From the NCBI GenBank assembly GCA_012838545.1, contig DUPC01000035.1, positions 1 to 60,635 on the forward strand: a DNA stretch of 60,635 bases, given 5' to 3'. The DNA is from Acholeplasmataceae bacterium. GTDB taxonomy: Bacteria > Bacillota_I > Bacilli_A > ML615J-28 > CAG-313. Numbering within the stretch: the first letter of the stretch is position 1; every line of letters begins with the position of its first letter. The translations under genes were made by a program, and so were the position numbers. Positions 10,801-17,638 of the stretch are shown here, one piece after another. Below the pieces are notes generated by a model. The model was not told the origin of the DNA, ran no database searches, and saw nothing but the letters and a program-made list of their open reading frames with translations.

Positions 10801-11313
10801 CCAAAAAGGATGGGCGATTTTGATATCAGTGATGTTTTCGGAGCTTGTCCGCTATTAAAACACCTTGTTTTTGGGGAAGATAACGATAAATATGTCATTA
10901 TCGATGATGTTATTTATACGGCCGACCAAAAGATTTTAGTCAAATTCCTTAACGATTCAGTCAGCGAATTTACGGTTCCTGAAGGGGTTGTCAAAATCAG
11001 TTCCAGTGCCTTTATCAATTCTCTAACCCTAACCAAGATTACTTTGCCATCAACTTTATTAGTTATTGGCGATAAAGCTTTCTATGGTTGCGAAAATCTA
11101 ACAACCTACATTTTCTTGGGTAATAAGGCACCTATTTTGGAAACTTATATCGACCAATCCTATGAGTATTATTACGCCAACTTCCTAGCATACCTCGAAC
11201 ATTTACAAATTGAACTAACTCTATATTGTTGGGATGATAGTGAATTATACGATAGTTACATTTACACGCGGTATTTCCATAATTTCTTATCATTAAATAG
11301 TTATATGGAATAG
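1834..11313 (+). CDS. Giant surface lipoprotein: subtilisin-like protease with BspA-type LRR array
   Basis: This is a 3159-residue secreted serine protease. A signal peptide ends in the lipobox LATGC, so Cys25 is the likely lipidated residue. The S8 catalytic triad is Asp228 (VVDTG), His289 (HGTH) and Ser609 (GTSMSSP), with the oxyanion Asn387 (SAGN). A PA-type insertion lies at about residues 440-555. A lactocepin/C5a-peptidase-like beta domain follows at about 685-830, ending in SIPWLAFLGDW. From about residue 1104 to the end the protein is BspA-type LRR_5 repeats arranged as about ten larger modules, each opening with a motif like INDGVLxxYxG followed by IPxxVTSI. Several modules close with a VP…Y…A…W segment. 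There is no LPXTG motif or C-terminal membrane anchor. Substrate and binding partner are unknown; anchored extracellular proteolysis is the inferred role. Confidence 0.9.
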   Translation: MNLIPKRFLSCILFICMMCLLATGCVKKQDEGYLPPDTNPVQEEFTDGVVNKKSLSFSELSDLKAIEELLEFTKSNFNNEVLSLSKGKMNPNELVWAIVKVGDDSLVSEFLKQGLYDNVGEFAISRHGQSKISGMRQKQSEVQLRISTSIVQIEFKYSYTTLLNGFALKLPYNQIKVLQGTEGVKGVYLSEQYQLPMVNGDDYTFNEDGVFANDSGFSGEGMLVAVVDTGANYYHEVFNTPLTNVAYSEEQINDLVTQKELSGKYYNSKIVYGYDFADQDDDIFPLNDHGTHTSGIVAGDSGSYSGVAPKAQLAIMKVFSDVTDGAYTTDIIKALGECVLLGVDAINLSLGIPVGLSQETDEANDYIQTMYEELDELGIMVVCSAGNTYNGGFQSPYGGTLAQNPDNGVVSAPGSYKPNLSVASINVEDSYYLLANGVTRFGFNNAVDADANPYDFLTSFINLYGEGEFAYVEVPGIGAETDYENIDVTGKIALISRGTSSFEEKQHIAFQKGAIAAIIYNNVTQNINMQISNLDIPCISVSQEVGDILKSTENGSITVSFDNTYGKLISDFSSLGPLGDLTLKPEITAPGGGVRSASLEGYSAMSGTSMSSPNLAGLTLILKQNLLANNPNYTNKQIKTIINQLLMSTARIIKDENGNPVLVRKQGSGLADIKAALETPAYLTVTGSDKTKLELGDDPLKTGIYSLVFNLVNRSNDELTYIVNPLTMSEALSSDGITLSGLAQMLNESNFAVYVNNELVSDQKVKVNPQATVKIKVVVTLSETEKQELLARFANGIYVEGFVELIAEKENGVNLSIPWLAFLGDWTAQSVYDATIYDDVDPSQWAIMPVAFFDENYILPIGTYVFNLPEGYEAIASNEKYAAVSIFSDTTSSFYSVYFGLLRDVSAVSYVFTDANTNELLFEYTGGPLTKSYYNTSAQTVVFSGHSIDFNTLQNNLYNNSEILLTISAQFNYEERTKEEILTFKYTVDYEQPKMLNSSLYQEDDKTYLELEVYDNQYLQAIQLMSTNEDYSSWVPLDMPIPAYDFQKGYANTFTFDLTPYLDMIYNDSLGVYLYDFAMNPMAYEIDYDLDESNLPDIPNLPINEEDYEIDSENQLMAYHGTATEIMIPARVTKILANAFQGTSVEKVWFENGSMLQEVMDNAFNNSTVTHVYFHNTSLERINNMAFSECRNLMEVYFPNTVSEFSEDVFVGCNNLSYLNLENTGIAVLPNHLVMNNDMLTSIIVPATVNLVRNSFAECRGLTSIIMLSTTPPMMEGEFIEGEPNPNLTIFVPEDSLDAYLNAEGWRNLLDRGITIVGSSEIAEIPDMNDFNEKFIINDGLVYILNYKKAGITTYNEDDFQISSTGVLLSYTGPGGDIIIPSSVTSINQNVFYDNHSITSVTIQEGCVSIGRQAFRGCINLKSVTLPSTLTSLNTLTFGMCTSLTDINLEDTSIVFLTSVFDSNTSLKEIRFPKTLEKLSYSFAECHALKTVYFYSTKVTTNESGFLRNTNPTQFYVPYGYGPAYKLAWPNYAPYITEMEPEIPEGMLIENGVLVGYEGTATDLVIPIVVTAIADYALSNKNLTSVVFEARDLVLIGEHAFSGNNFTEIDLTPTMVTSIGASAFENCTQLEKVILPTKTLTALESRAFYNCQSLQDINLFNSQITTYEEGVLAYTNISRIVIPRTIGEIKDLALAIESLETVEVESPIPCQLADSAFIRPEFVIYVPTDTAATYQSAPGWSNFSSLIKAVNENSDFIIVNNTLTRYTGQNRIIIIPQNVTSIADQAFMNNTVIEEVVFPDGLEIIGSEAFSGCTALRKINLISSSVVEIGSKAFNNCAAVEAIKLPNTTYFIGSYAFYGCASLKDINLQNTNVSTLSYGLMQGCTSLPTLTIPASVRLIESYALYLSTYTTYAMYLLPKVPPVVQSNAFYTNPMSLSFRLYVLPGVSEAYMNAEFWMIFRNQTVEQDQFVINDGVLVEYLGSGGIVEIPSNVVSIGNDVFKDNWEITSVSIPSSVTSIGDRAFMNAKNLTKLEMRGKVPPQVGIDTFAGVTLKHISIPLGTLDSYRTVWSKYEDILEELETFHIVNQVLVAYYGDEEVVTIPDGVNSISSTAFNDNTVVREIFFPLGLTRIEDNAFTGCLNLETVHLPESLTYIGANAFYGCLALGDIVLGSQVNQIGKQAFSYSGLTSIDMSVTSLSMIEEKTFEYCRRLVEVVLPKSLTTIKQNAFYESNALEKVNFEETSLVTIQSNAFNHCNLLVITFPNTLDRIENSAFMYNMGLYEVHFSNSLTYIGELAFHYCHFVKELDLSNTKIIEIGREAFSEWRRLEKIYFPDTLRTINEAAFLSCLELEQIEIPEGVVTIGAQAFAQCSKITYVSIFAKVGNLGVQAFHSDSGINDRPRIVKINGDMLLNSDMSFEQYFQYNAELPISSYIIVDDALLEEYRANFSVNEQTAIIGVSEMYTINDGVLTAYNGPTNYVVVPHGVTTIGENVFENYSTMVGLTLSNTVEVVDNYAFKGCVSLERLNLGRNLVYLGDEAFANCYNLKDVRVDQVAPIALGKNVFKNCHEDMVIFVPENTIAAYQNAWGWKTYAHNIVEISDFLIIGNVLIEYNGNPTGDVVVPMGVKEIGEEAFNYYLIKSIVLPDGLTTINRAAFQFCNNLTSISLPSTMTIIDDVAFYNCAALIEITLNEGLLYLGQSIFSYCHSLTSVTIPSTVVYLGLNAFTELEQLETVIVNANLDEIAGSIYGATFGKLPALTTVIFNGNIGNIQGIQFYECDNLTQVIFNGSINSIQYASFTSLPKLEEVHFLGEVGEIADFAFNSNPALHKVIFGSSLGEIFPMAFGNCHNLKSWQITEDNTALTLIDNILYDGNVTHIYRQPAALETVDIYYVPETVKTIAPYAFSYYKEYAQIASAFYEMLWFAMSSPIKVENYKFKEIYFTGNMETIGEFAFSYHHNLEIVEFADSVTSEVNFGPFAYYGCNNLHTVIMPKRMGDFDISDVFGACPLLKHLVFGEDNDKYVIIDDVIYTADQKILVKFLNDSVSEFTVPEGVVKISSSAFINSLTLTKITLPSTLLVIGDKAFYGCENLTTYIFLGNKAPILETYIDQSYEYYYANFLAYLEHLQIELTLYCWDDSELYDSYIYTRYFHNFLSLNSYME

Positions 11314-11320
11314 TATTAAT

Positions 11321-11385
11321 TTATCGGCTGGGTAGCTGATAAAAGGAAAACTAATCAGCTTCCCTTCCCGATAAAAGCCTTTTTG
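11321..11385 (+). terminator. Two-tier inverted repeat after the protease gene
   Basis: TTATCGG (11321-11327) pairs with CCGATAA (11368-11374), and an inner AGCTGAT (11334-11340) pairs with ATCAGCT (11354-11360). A short T run at 11380-11384 follows. It is probably an intrinsic terminator, possibly leaky into the next gene, for which no clear promoter is visible. Confidence 0.65.
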
Positions 11386-11472
11386 TAAATTAACATTTTA
11401 TAGTAGTTTAAAATAAACAACAATTATTAGAGAAAGTATCAAAAAGAACTTTTAAATTTGGGAGGTAAAAAA

Positions 11473-14094
11473 ATGAAAATGCGAAAAATTAGGATTGTTT
11501 TTGTAATAATCCTCATGTTAATAATTATGGGCGGTTGTGATGTCGAATTAAAAAGACCATACCAAATCATCATGTTTGATGATTTGGGCTCCGTCTATGA
11601 GGTGATAGAATTTGCCGATTATTTAGGCGAACTGCCTATCCTTTCTAAAGATGGTTATGAGTTTTTAGGCTGGTATCTCGACGGTGAATTAATCGATCCC
11701 GAAACACTGGATATAAGAACCCGGAAAGAAAACCTTTATCTAATGCCTTGGTGGGAAAAGACTCCGGATGCCCCTTATACGATGACGTTAATTTTCGGTG
11801 ATTCGCAGGTAGAAATATCCTATTTGTATCATGATGATATTAGCCAGTGGCTGATTAATCCTTCGAAAGATGGTTATGTTTTTGAGGGGTGGTATCAAGG
11901 CGATGTGGAATTTGTCTTTGGTGTCAGTGAAGTAACCGACGGAATGGTTCTTACTGCTCGTTTAAGCAAACTTTTCCAAGTCAAATACCTTGATAACGGG
12001 GAAATTGTAAAAGAGTTAACCGTCAAAGAAAATGAATATGTTCCATTTGAACCAAGAGAAAGCACGGAACAACATGTCTTTATCGGATGGTACCTTGGCG
12101 AAGAACAATTTGATTTTGAAAATACCAAGATTTCCTCCGATCTTGAACTAATTGCCAAATACCTTGATTATCACAAAGTCGCTTTTTATGATGGTGAGGA
12201 ACTTGTTTTTGAAACCTTAATCGAAGACAAAGCCTATTTGGAACCATATGAACTTGGTTATGAGAAAGAAAACCTTATCTTCGGCGGTTGGGAATATCTA
12301 GGTGAAGTCTTTGATTTTGCCAATGTTCCGGTTACGAGCGATCTTGTAATGTATGCAATTTGGGAAGAAGATCCGGTAACTTTAGCAACCAAGTTGTTGG
12401 GGGAATTAACGAGCTTTGTGGTTGATTACCTATATCCTGCCGAAAACCTCCACCAAGTAAATGCGATTGTCAGTCAAGCAGCCGGTGCGATGTCGGCAAG
12501 TGAATCAGTCGCGGAAATAAGGTCAATCTATCAAGCGGCGCTGGCCGAACTCCAAGTAGTTCCCACTTATCCAAGTATGCTTGCTGATTTTGTGGCAGGT
12601 TTACGGGAAGAGGATTATTTTGAAAGGGAATGGCAGGAGATAACTCTAATCCAAAGCGAGGCTTTGAATGAGATGTATCATTATTCCGGTGGCGTACCAT
12701 CTGTTGAACGTCTTTATCAAAATGCCCTTTCTGCAATCAATAATGTTGTGACCAAAGCAGCGGATATTGAGAATGCCGAATATTTAAAAGCGATAAAGGT
12801 TCGTCAGTTGGAAAACTTAGTAGCTGAATTAAAACCTTATCAGTATCAAGAAGCAGATTGGGAATTAATTCAAACCTACAAAGGCCAAGGAATTGAGGCT
12901 ATTAATGAGGCTATCGGAACGGTAGCAGTGGGAGAAGCCTATGGGAATGCAGTAAATGCTATTCAATCGGTGGAAAAAAATGAACGTCGCCATTTTACGG
13001 TGAACTATCTTGTTGATGGTGATGTGTATAAAACCGCAGAAGTAATTGAAGGCGAACTTGCCCCGGTTCAAACCGCCCCTGACAAAGAAGGATATCACTT
13101 CTTAGGTTGGTATTTGGGTGAAGAAATGTATGATTTTGATACTCCGGTGTTGGCGGCTTTTGATCTTGTGGCTAAATACGAAAAAGACTTTGTCGAAACT
13201 TTTATCGTAACCTTTATGGTCGATAATCAAGTGTATGAAACCCAGGAAGTAGAAATTGGACTAATCGTTAAAGCCCCGCTTATTCAACCGGAACGGGAAG
13301 GTTTTGAATTTGTGGGTTGGTATCTTGAGGGTGAATTATACAATTTCTACACCCCAGTAACCCGAAACCTCGTTATCGAAGCTAGATTTGAGGAAAAATC
13401 GAGCTTACCGACTGTTCCTGATTTACCAATTAACGAAGGTGATTTTGAAATTACTCCGGAAAACTTTTTACTTGCCTATCGCGGAACAGCCACAGAAATA
13501 ATGGTTCCAGCCCGGGTTACAACAATTTTCCCTAATGCTTTCCAAGGTACCCCGGTGGAAAAAATATGGTTTGAAAATGGTTCTAATTTAACGGAAGTAT
13601 GGGATATGGGTTTCGCCAACAGTAATGTTACTCATGTTTATTTCCATAATACCCAGTTATTAAGAATCATGAATAATGCTTTTGTGAGTTGTCAAGCCTT
13701 AGAAGAAGTCTATTTTCCACAGTCATTAACCGAAATTGGCGATGATGTATTTGTTGATTGTCCTTACTTGCGTTATGTAAATTTAGAATATACTAGTATA
13801 ACCATTTTGCCAAACCATCTTTTTATGAATAATGATGCGCTTGTTTCCATCATTATTCCGGAAACCGTGATGTTGGTAAGAAATAGCTTCTTTGAATGTC
13901 ATTCCTTAATTTCAATTACTTTTTTAAGTATAAATCCACCGATGATAGAAGGCGAACTAATTGAAGGGCCACATCATCCGGATTTAGTTATTTATGTTCC
14001 CGCCGGAACACTGGATTTGTATGTGAATGCAGAACGATGGAAAGACCTTGCAAATAAAGGCATAATATTCTTGGAAACCAGTAACACCGACTAA
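11473..14094 (+). CDS. Surface lipoprotein with InlB-type repeats, helical insert and LRR_5 tail
   Basis: This 873-residue lipoprotein starts at the ATG at 11473 behind GGAGGT (11461-11466). Its lipobox IMGGC makes Cys22 the likely lipid anchor. Four InlB/Listeria-Bacteroides (Flg_new) repeats come first, each with a GxxFxGWYxxGE core. Next is a helical region of roughly 200 residues with weak internal repetition. Two more InlB repeats follow (HFLGWYLGEE, EFVGWYLEGE), and then about 220 residues of BspA-type LRR that closely match residues 1104-1330 of the upstream giant protease. No enzymatic domain is visible. Such repeats act in adhesion or protein binding in characterised families; a surface adhesin role here is inferred. 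Confidence 0.85.
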   Translation: MKMRKIRIVFVIILMLIIMGGCDVELKRPYQIIMFDDLGSVYEVIEFADYLGELPILSKDGYEFLGWYLDGELIDPETLDIRTRKENLYLMPWWEKTPDAPYTMTLIFGDSQVEISYLYHDDISQWLINPSKDGYVFEGWYQGDVEFVFGVSEVTDGMVLTARLSKLFQVKYLDNGEIVKELTVKENEYVPFEPRESTEQHVFIGWYLGEEQFDFENTKISSDLELIAKYLDYHKVAFYDGEELVFETLIEDKAYLEPYELGYEKENLIFGGWEYLGEVFDFANVPVTSDLVMYAIWEEDPVTLATKLLGELTSFVVDYLYPAENLHQVNAIVSQAAGAMSASESVAEIRSIYQAALAELQVVPTYPSMLADFVAGLREEDYFEREWQEITLIQSEALNEMYHYSGGVPSVERLYQNALSAINNVVTKAADIENAEYLKAIKVRQLENLVAELKPYQYQEADWELIQTYKGQGIEAINEAIGTVAVGEAYGNAVNAIQSVEKNERRHFTVNYLVDGDVYKTAEVIEGELAPVQTAPDKEGYHFLGWYLGEEMYDFDTPVLAAFDLVAKYEKDFVETFIVTFMVDNQVYETQEVEIGLIVKAPLIQPEREGFEFVGWYLEGELYNFYTPVTRNLVIEARFEEKSSLPTVPDLPINEGDFEITPENFLLAYRGTATEIMVPARVTTIFPNAFQGTPVEKIWFENGSNLTEVWDMGFANSNVTHVYFHNTQLLRIMNNAFVSCQALEEVYFPQSLTEIGDDVFVDCPYLRYVNLEYTSITILPNHLFMNNDALVSIIIPETVMLVRNSFFECHSLISITFLSINPPMIEGELIEGPHHPDLVIYVPAGTLDLYVNAERWKDLANKGIIFLETSNTD

Positions 14095-14431
14095 TAGCCC
14101 CAAAAACTACTATTCTTTTTAATGATAATGCTATCTAAAAAAGAAAGGGAAGTATAAGAATCCAGGGGGAAAAAACTCCGCTACAAAACCAAAAGTAGCG
14201 GGTTTTTTTATGATGAGAATTTTTTTAAAAAATTATTTGCAGTTTTATTTTTTTGTGGAATTTGACATGTAAAACCTTTTTTACTCCTCAATTATTTAAA
14301 CTATTGTTTAAAAACTTTTTTTACTAATCAAAACCAATTGAGGATTTTATTTGATATAATAAGGTAGTAGATAAATTTTTTTAAAAAATCAATTAAAAAA
14401 AGACTTGTTTTTGCATATGGTGATGAAAAAA
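14095..14431. other. Intergenic region with a terminator, an inverted repeat and a -10 element
   Basis: The stretch holds the terminator at 14178-14209 and a second inverted repeat, CCTCAATT (14286-14293) with AATTGAGG (14336-14343). A TATAAT at 14355-14360 probably serves the downstream acetyltransferase. No coding signal was seen. Confidence 0.5.
14178..14209 (+). terminator. Rho-independent terminator
   Basis: CCGCTAC (14178-14184) pairs with GTAGCGG (14195-14201), followed by seven T. It terminates the InlB/LRR lipoprotein transcript. Confidence 0.85.
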
Positions 14432-14947
14432 ATGATGCTTGAGACAGAAAGATTAATCATCAGAAGATTTACCGACGGGGATAGGGAAGATTTTGAAAGA
14501 TTGATTATCGATAAAATGAATTCAAAATATGCTATTTACGATCAGCAATTCCCCACTGATAAGGAGAGTTTACGCAAAGTTTTTGATTTTTTTAAGCAGT
14601 CAGATGAATTCTTTTCAGTTGAACTGAAAGAAAACCATCGGGTGATCGGCTTCTTAAGCTTAAATTATATTGACAATGATTCCCGTAATTTAGGCTATTG
14701 CCTTCATAGTGACTATCATAATCAGGAATTAGGTAAAGAGATGGCAACCGAGATTATCAAGTATGCCAAAGAGGTTCTTCAAATTAAAAAGTTAGTTTCC
14801 GGAACAGCCGAAGAAAACATTCCGTCAGTTAGACTATTACAAGGATTAGGATTTAAGATTGTAAAGAAAGAATTATCAAGTTTCGCAAATGATGAAAAGG
14901 GCAATCCCATAACTTTTGTTGGATGTTTGTTTGAATGTATTCTTTAA
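14432..14947 (+). CDS. GNAT family N-acetyltransferase (RimJ/RimL-like)
   Basis: The product of about 171 residues begins with the typical LETERLIIRRF strand of the Acetyltransf_3 (RimJ/RimL) type of GNAT enzymes, which transfer acetyl from acetyl-CoA to an amine. Later blocks fit the fold: GYCLHSDYHNQELGKEMATE covers the acetyl-CoA loop and helix, and SVRLLQGLGFKIV is the late helix-strand. The acetyl-CoA loop is divergent (NQELGKE rather than a classical RGxG). Several in-frame starts exist; I prefer 14432 because GGTGA (14419-14423) is well spaced before it. The acceptor is unknown. The gene seems monocistronic. Confidence 0.8.
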   Translation: MMLETERLIIRRFTDGDREDFERLIIDKMNSKYAIYDQQFPTDKESLRKVFDFFKQSDEFFSVELKENHRVIGFLSLNYIDNDSRNLGYCLHSDYHNQELGKEMATEIIKYAKEVLQIKKLVSGTAEENIPSVRLLQGLGFKIVKKELSSFANDEKGNPITFVGCLFECIL

Positions 14948-15045
14948 GCTGTTTTTCTTTTAAAAAAGTTTTGTTTTTATTGGTGAAATCTAGCACTTTG
15001 AAAAGTTTTTTCCTAGCATAAATATTAAACACAATTACAAACTTA

Positions 15046-15140
15046 AGTTAGGGAAAAAGGATATGCAGTTTTGAATCGATATTGCCTAACTGCTAAACAA
15101 ATAGGCAATCTAAGTAAACAAACCTTAATAATAGGTTTGT
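15046..15140 (+). promoter_or_regulatory. Candidate structured 5' leader with competing hairpins
   Basis: Several perfect complementary segments lie within 95 bases upstream of the next gene. AGTTAGG (15046-15052) pairs with CCTAACT (15085-15091). GCAGTT (15065-15070) pairs with AACTGC (15088-15093). ATTGCCTA (15081-15088) pairs with TAGGCAAT (15102-15109). ACAAACCT (15118-15125) pairs with AGGTTTGT (15133-15140). The first three overlap and exclude each other, as in switching leaders. It does not match a riboswitch class that I recognise. Confidence 0.35.
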
Positions 15141-15204
15141 ACTAAGAGAAATAAAAAAATCTTTTTATAAATATTGGCTTTGTTCAAACTTAAGGAGGAT
15201 AGGT

Positions 15205-15657
15205 ATGGTTCATTTAGTTTATTGTGATAATGTGTCAAAAGAATTATCCAAAATTTTAACGGGTAATAAAACAATGATTATTAGGGGAGCAACGGGAAGA
15301 AAGATCCCGCATAGCAGAGTGTTTAAAGATGAAATGCTTTATTTTATGGAAAAGGGAACAAAAAAGATTAGTGCAAAGGCTATTGTCACCAATGTTTTAA
15401 ACTATGTAAAATTATCAGATGAGGAAATAACCAATATTATTGAACGTAATAACGATAAATTGGTTTTGACGGATAAACAAAAGGAAAGATGGCACAAAAA
15501 ATGTTTATGCTTAGTTGAATTTGGCAACGTCGAAGCTATTGAGCCTTTAGATTTTGATCATCAAAGCAATATGGATGATTGGTTGATTCTTGAAAAAATA
15601 GAAGACGTTGTCGATGGAACGAGTATTAAGTTTAACTATGAAAAGTCAAAATTCTAA
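15205..15657 (+). CDS. PUA/ASCH-like small protein, function unknown
   Basis: This 150-residue soluble protein has no signal peptide or membrane segment. The pattern (IIRGATGRK near residue 30, a DEMLYFMEKG strand, an AKAIVTNVLNY strand, and a late LVEFGNVEAIEPLDF segment) resembles small PUA-like/ASCH-type proteins, which are mostly beta and often bind RNA or modified nucleotides. The assignment rests on pattern memory and is moderate. The start is well supported by AAGGAGG just upstream. The preceding leader contains several hairpins that could control it. Confidence 0.6.
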   Translation: MVHLVYCDNVSKELSKILTGNKTMIIRGATGRKIPHSRVFKDEMLYFMEKGTKKISAKAIVTNVLNYVKLSDEEITNIIERNNDKLVLTDKQKERWHKKCLCLVEFGNVEAIEPLDFDHQSNMDDWLILEKIEDVVDGTSIKFNYEKSKF

Positions 15658-15806
15658 AATTTATTTTGTTTCAATCTTTTTTTGTTAATGGTTTTTAAAA
15701 AGAATACCAATATCAAGAAACAAGCGATTTTTCTATTTTGCTAATGAAATGAGTCGTTTTAATAAATAATGGGGACCGAAATCGGATTTTGATTAAAGAG
15801 GTTGAG

Positions 15807-16565
15807 ATGGAAAATTTCAAAAACAAGATTGCCCCGTATAAAGAAAAGTTCTTTTTTGGGAAAGTATATGAGGTTATCAGAATATATGATGAGGATTTCG
15901 GCTTTTTTGTTGTTCACAAGAATCCGGATAATATTAATGAAGTGTTTTGGGCGGTAAATGATCTTGAAGATCTGAAAAGAGGTCTTGAATTGGCCAAACA
16001 GGATTTTTCCGGTTTTATTTTTCGGTACGGAAAAGAGTTCAACCAATTGATGCAAGATAAAGAAAAAATTAAACCATGGGGTTATCGCCTAAGCGATATT
16101 CATGTCGGTTTTCGTTTGGATTTGGGAAAAATAGCAAAGATTAAACCGAACATAAACATTGAATTGCTCACCTTGGCAGGCATTGATGAAGTAATGAGAC
16201 TGGATTACTCCATGTTTGATAATTTCAATGCTTCAAGAGAAGAACTTGTTGAGATGGTAAACAGCAAAAGCGACCAGGTGTTTATTGCGAAAGAAGAAGG
16301 CCATGCAATCGGCTTTATTATCATAAACGATATTCATGATAAACAGTGTTTTATCAGAAACCTGGGAGTTTGTGAAACCTGCCGCGGTAAGGGAATCGGA
16401 TATCAGTTGTTGATGTTCGCTTTGAATCAAGCCAAAGCAAAGGGTTCAAAAAGCTGCTTTTTATGGGTTGGTTATAACAACAAAGTCGCAATCAATCTAT
16501 ATAAAAAAGCAGGTTTTGTTCAAGATTTTCAAGAGGGGGAGGCCGTTTTTTCCTATTTTTTTTAA
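15807..16565 (+). CDS. GNAT acetyltransferase with N-terminal extension
   Basis: The 252-residue product has a GNAT domain in its C-terminal half: FIAKEEGHAIGFIII (beta strands), IRNLGVCETCRGKGIGYQLL (the acetyl-CoA loop, a good RxxGxG match), and NNKVAINLYKKAGFV (late helix and strand). The N-terminal 120 residues are less conserved and may form a second, degenerate GNAT-like half. I chose ATG 15807 because AAAGAGG lies at 15794-15800; the upstream TTG at 15789 is less likely. It is soluble and presumably cytoplasmic. The substrate cannot be inferred. The two following segments are decayed, so no operon partner is evident. Confidence 0.8.
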   Translation: MENFKNKIAPYKEKFFFGKVYEVIRIYDEDFGFFVVHKNPDNINEVFWAVNDLEDLKRGLELAKQDFSGFIFRYGKEFNQLMQDKEKIKPWGYRLSDIHVGFRLDLGKIAKIKPNINIELLTLAGIDEVMRLDYSMFDNFNASREELVEMVNSKSDQVFIAKEEGHAIGFIIINDIHDKQCFIRNLGVCETCRGKGIGYQLLMFALNQAKAKGSKSCFLWVGYNNKVAINLYKKAGFVQDFQEGEAVFSYFF

Positions 16566-16619
16566 AAAAGCTATAGTCAGTTAATTTGGAATTGAAGGAA
16601 AAATAGTGTATCAGGAAGG

Positions 16620-17102
16620 ATAAAAACACTTGCGCTGGTGATGATGTCAATTATTACAATAGGATTTTTTACGGGGATGACATATTTTTTTAGGGTTAAC
16701 AGCTTGCTTTGAGAATTCCGAAGAAAACATCAAACCAATAGCATTTAAATTGGCTAACAAAACTACTGATTATTTGGAAACAGACGAAAGAGAACAATTG
16801 CAGGTAATTATAAAAACACCAGAAGAAAAAGTCAAGAGTTTCTGGAAGAAAAACAGTTTTCGATTTCACCAGAAGATGAGGAAACCTTTTTTGAGGATCA
16901 TTCACTGATTTAATATTTTTTTGTTGCAGAAATATATAACGAACTAGAGTTAGAAGTTAAAGGAAAAGACGACACCTTATATCTAATAAAAGAATTTGAT
17001 TTGCCGAATGGTTCGGGGATTACAGCTGAGAGACCATGGATGTTTTTGATTAAGGTAAAAACGGCGGATATTATAAATTTATCAAATATCCAAGCACAAT
17101 AA
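16620..17102 (+). pseudogene. Decayed lipoprotein gene
   Basis: Three pieces join into one former lipoprotein of about 160 residues. The first, frame 0, reads from an ATA at 16620 (probably a former ATG behind GGAAGG) through a hydrophobic signal sequence. At the seven-T run near 16685 the frame shifts, giving a lipobox-like LGLTAC followed by a charged segment. A second shift near 16830 restores the first frame (EEKQFSISPEDEETFF). An in-frame TAA follows near 16910, and the frame then continues through ELELEVKGKDDTLYL to TAA at 17100. Start loss, two compensating shifts and a nonsense codon show it is dead. The family is not recognised. Confidence 0.6.
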
Positions 17103-17224
17103 TCAACATTAATTATTAAGGTGATATAGAAAGTTTGTTCAAAATTGCCTATGTTAATCAACTTAGCGATGTTAGTTAAAAAAAATTCCTAGAAAATTTC
17201 AAGTGGGTTAAATTATCAAAACGT

Positions 17225-17253
17225 TTGCTAATAAAAAATTTGTATGGTAGAAT
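17225..17253 (+). promoter_or_regulatory. Promoter of the small membrane protein/Lgt-like operon
   Basis: TTGCTA (17225-17230) and TAGAAT (17248-17253) are separated by 17 bases, with TGG preceding the -10. GGGAGG follows just before the start at 17282. Confidence 0.65.
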
Positions 17254-17281
17254 ATAGTAAATTTTTAAGGGAGGAAAAAAA

Positions 17282-17632
17282 ATGACGAAAAAATCAAATG
17301 TTGGACTAATTTTAGGAATTATCGGTGGAGTACTTTTAATTCCAGGGATTTTCTGTACAGCATGTATAGGAGCAGCAGCAGACATTGGTTCCGGCGGAAG
17401 TGGGGATGGTGGAGCAATCGTTGGTTACCTTATTGGAATCATTGGTGTAGTTCTATCATTTGTAGGTGCTGGTTTATCCAAAAGCATAGGCTTAATCGGT
17501 GGATCTCTCCTTATCGGGGCCGCTGTATTTGCCTTTATTGGATTAATTATGTCCCTATTCACATCCATTTTCCATTGGGCAGCATTAATTCTTTTAATTA
17601 TTGGAGCGGTTTACGCATTTAAAAACAAATAA
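17282..17632 (+). CDS. Small four-helix membrane protein, DUF4064-like
   Basis: This 116-residue integral membrane protein has about four hydrophobic helices: LILGIIGGVLLIPGIF, GYLIGIIGVVLSFVGAG, GLIGGSLLIGAAVFAFIGL and WAALILLIIGAVYAF. A Gly/Ser/Asp-rich loop follows the first helix, and the tail KNK is basic. The layout resembles DUF4064-type proteins of Firmicutes, whose function is unknown. It has a strong ribosome-binding site and a clear promoter. It is followed after six bases by the Lgt-like gene, so the two are probably co-transcribed up to the terminator at 18431. Confidence 0.7.
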   Translation: MTKKSNVGLILGIIGGVLLIPGIFCTACIGAAADIGSGGSGDGGAIVGYLIGIIGVVLSFVGAGLSKSIGLIGGSLLIGAAVFAFIGLIMSLFTSIFHWAALILLIIGAVYAFKNK

Positions 17633-17638
17633 GACCCG

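Noticed and set aside
1834-11313. Long antisense and out-of-frame reading frames inside the giant repeat genes (also 48687-56393)
   Set aside because: They are shadows of repetitive coding sequence, lack start signals, and show no protein-family features.
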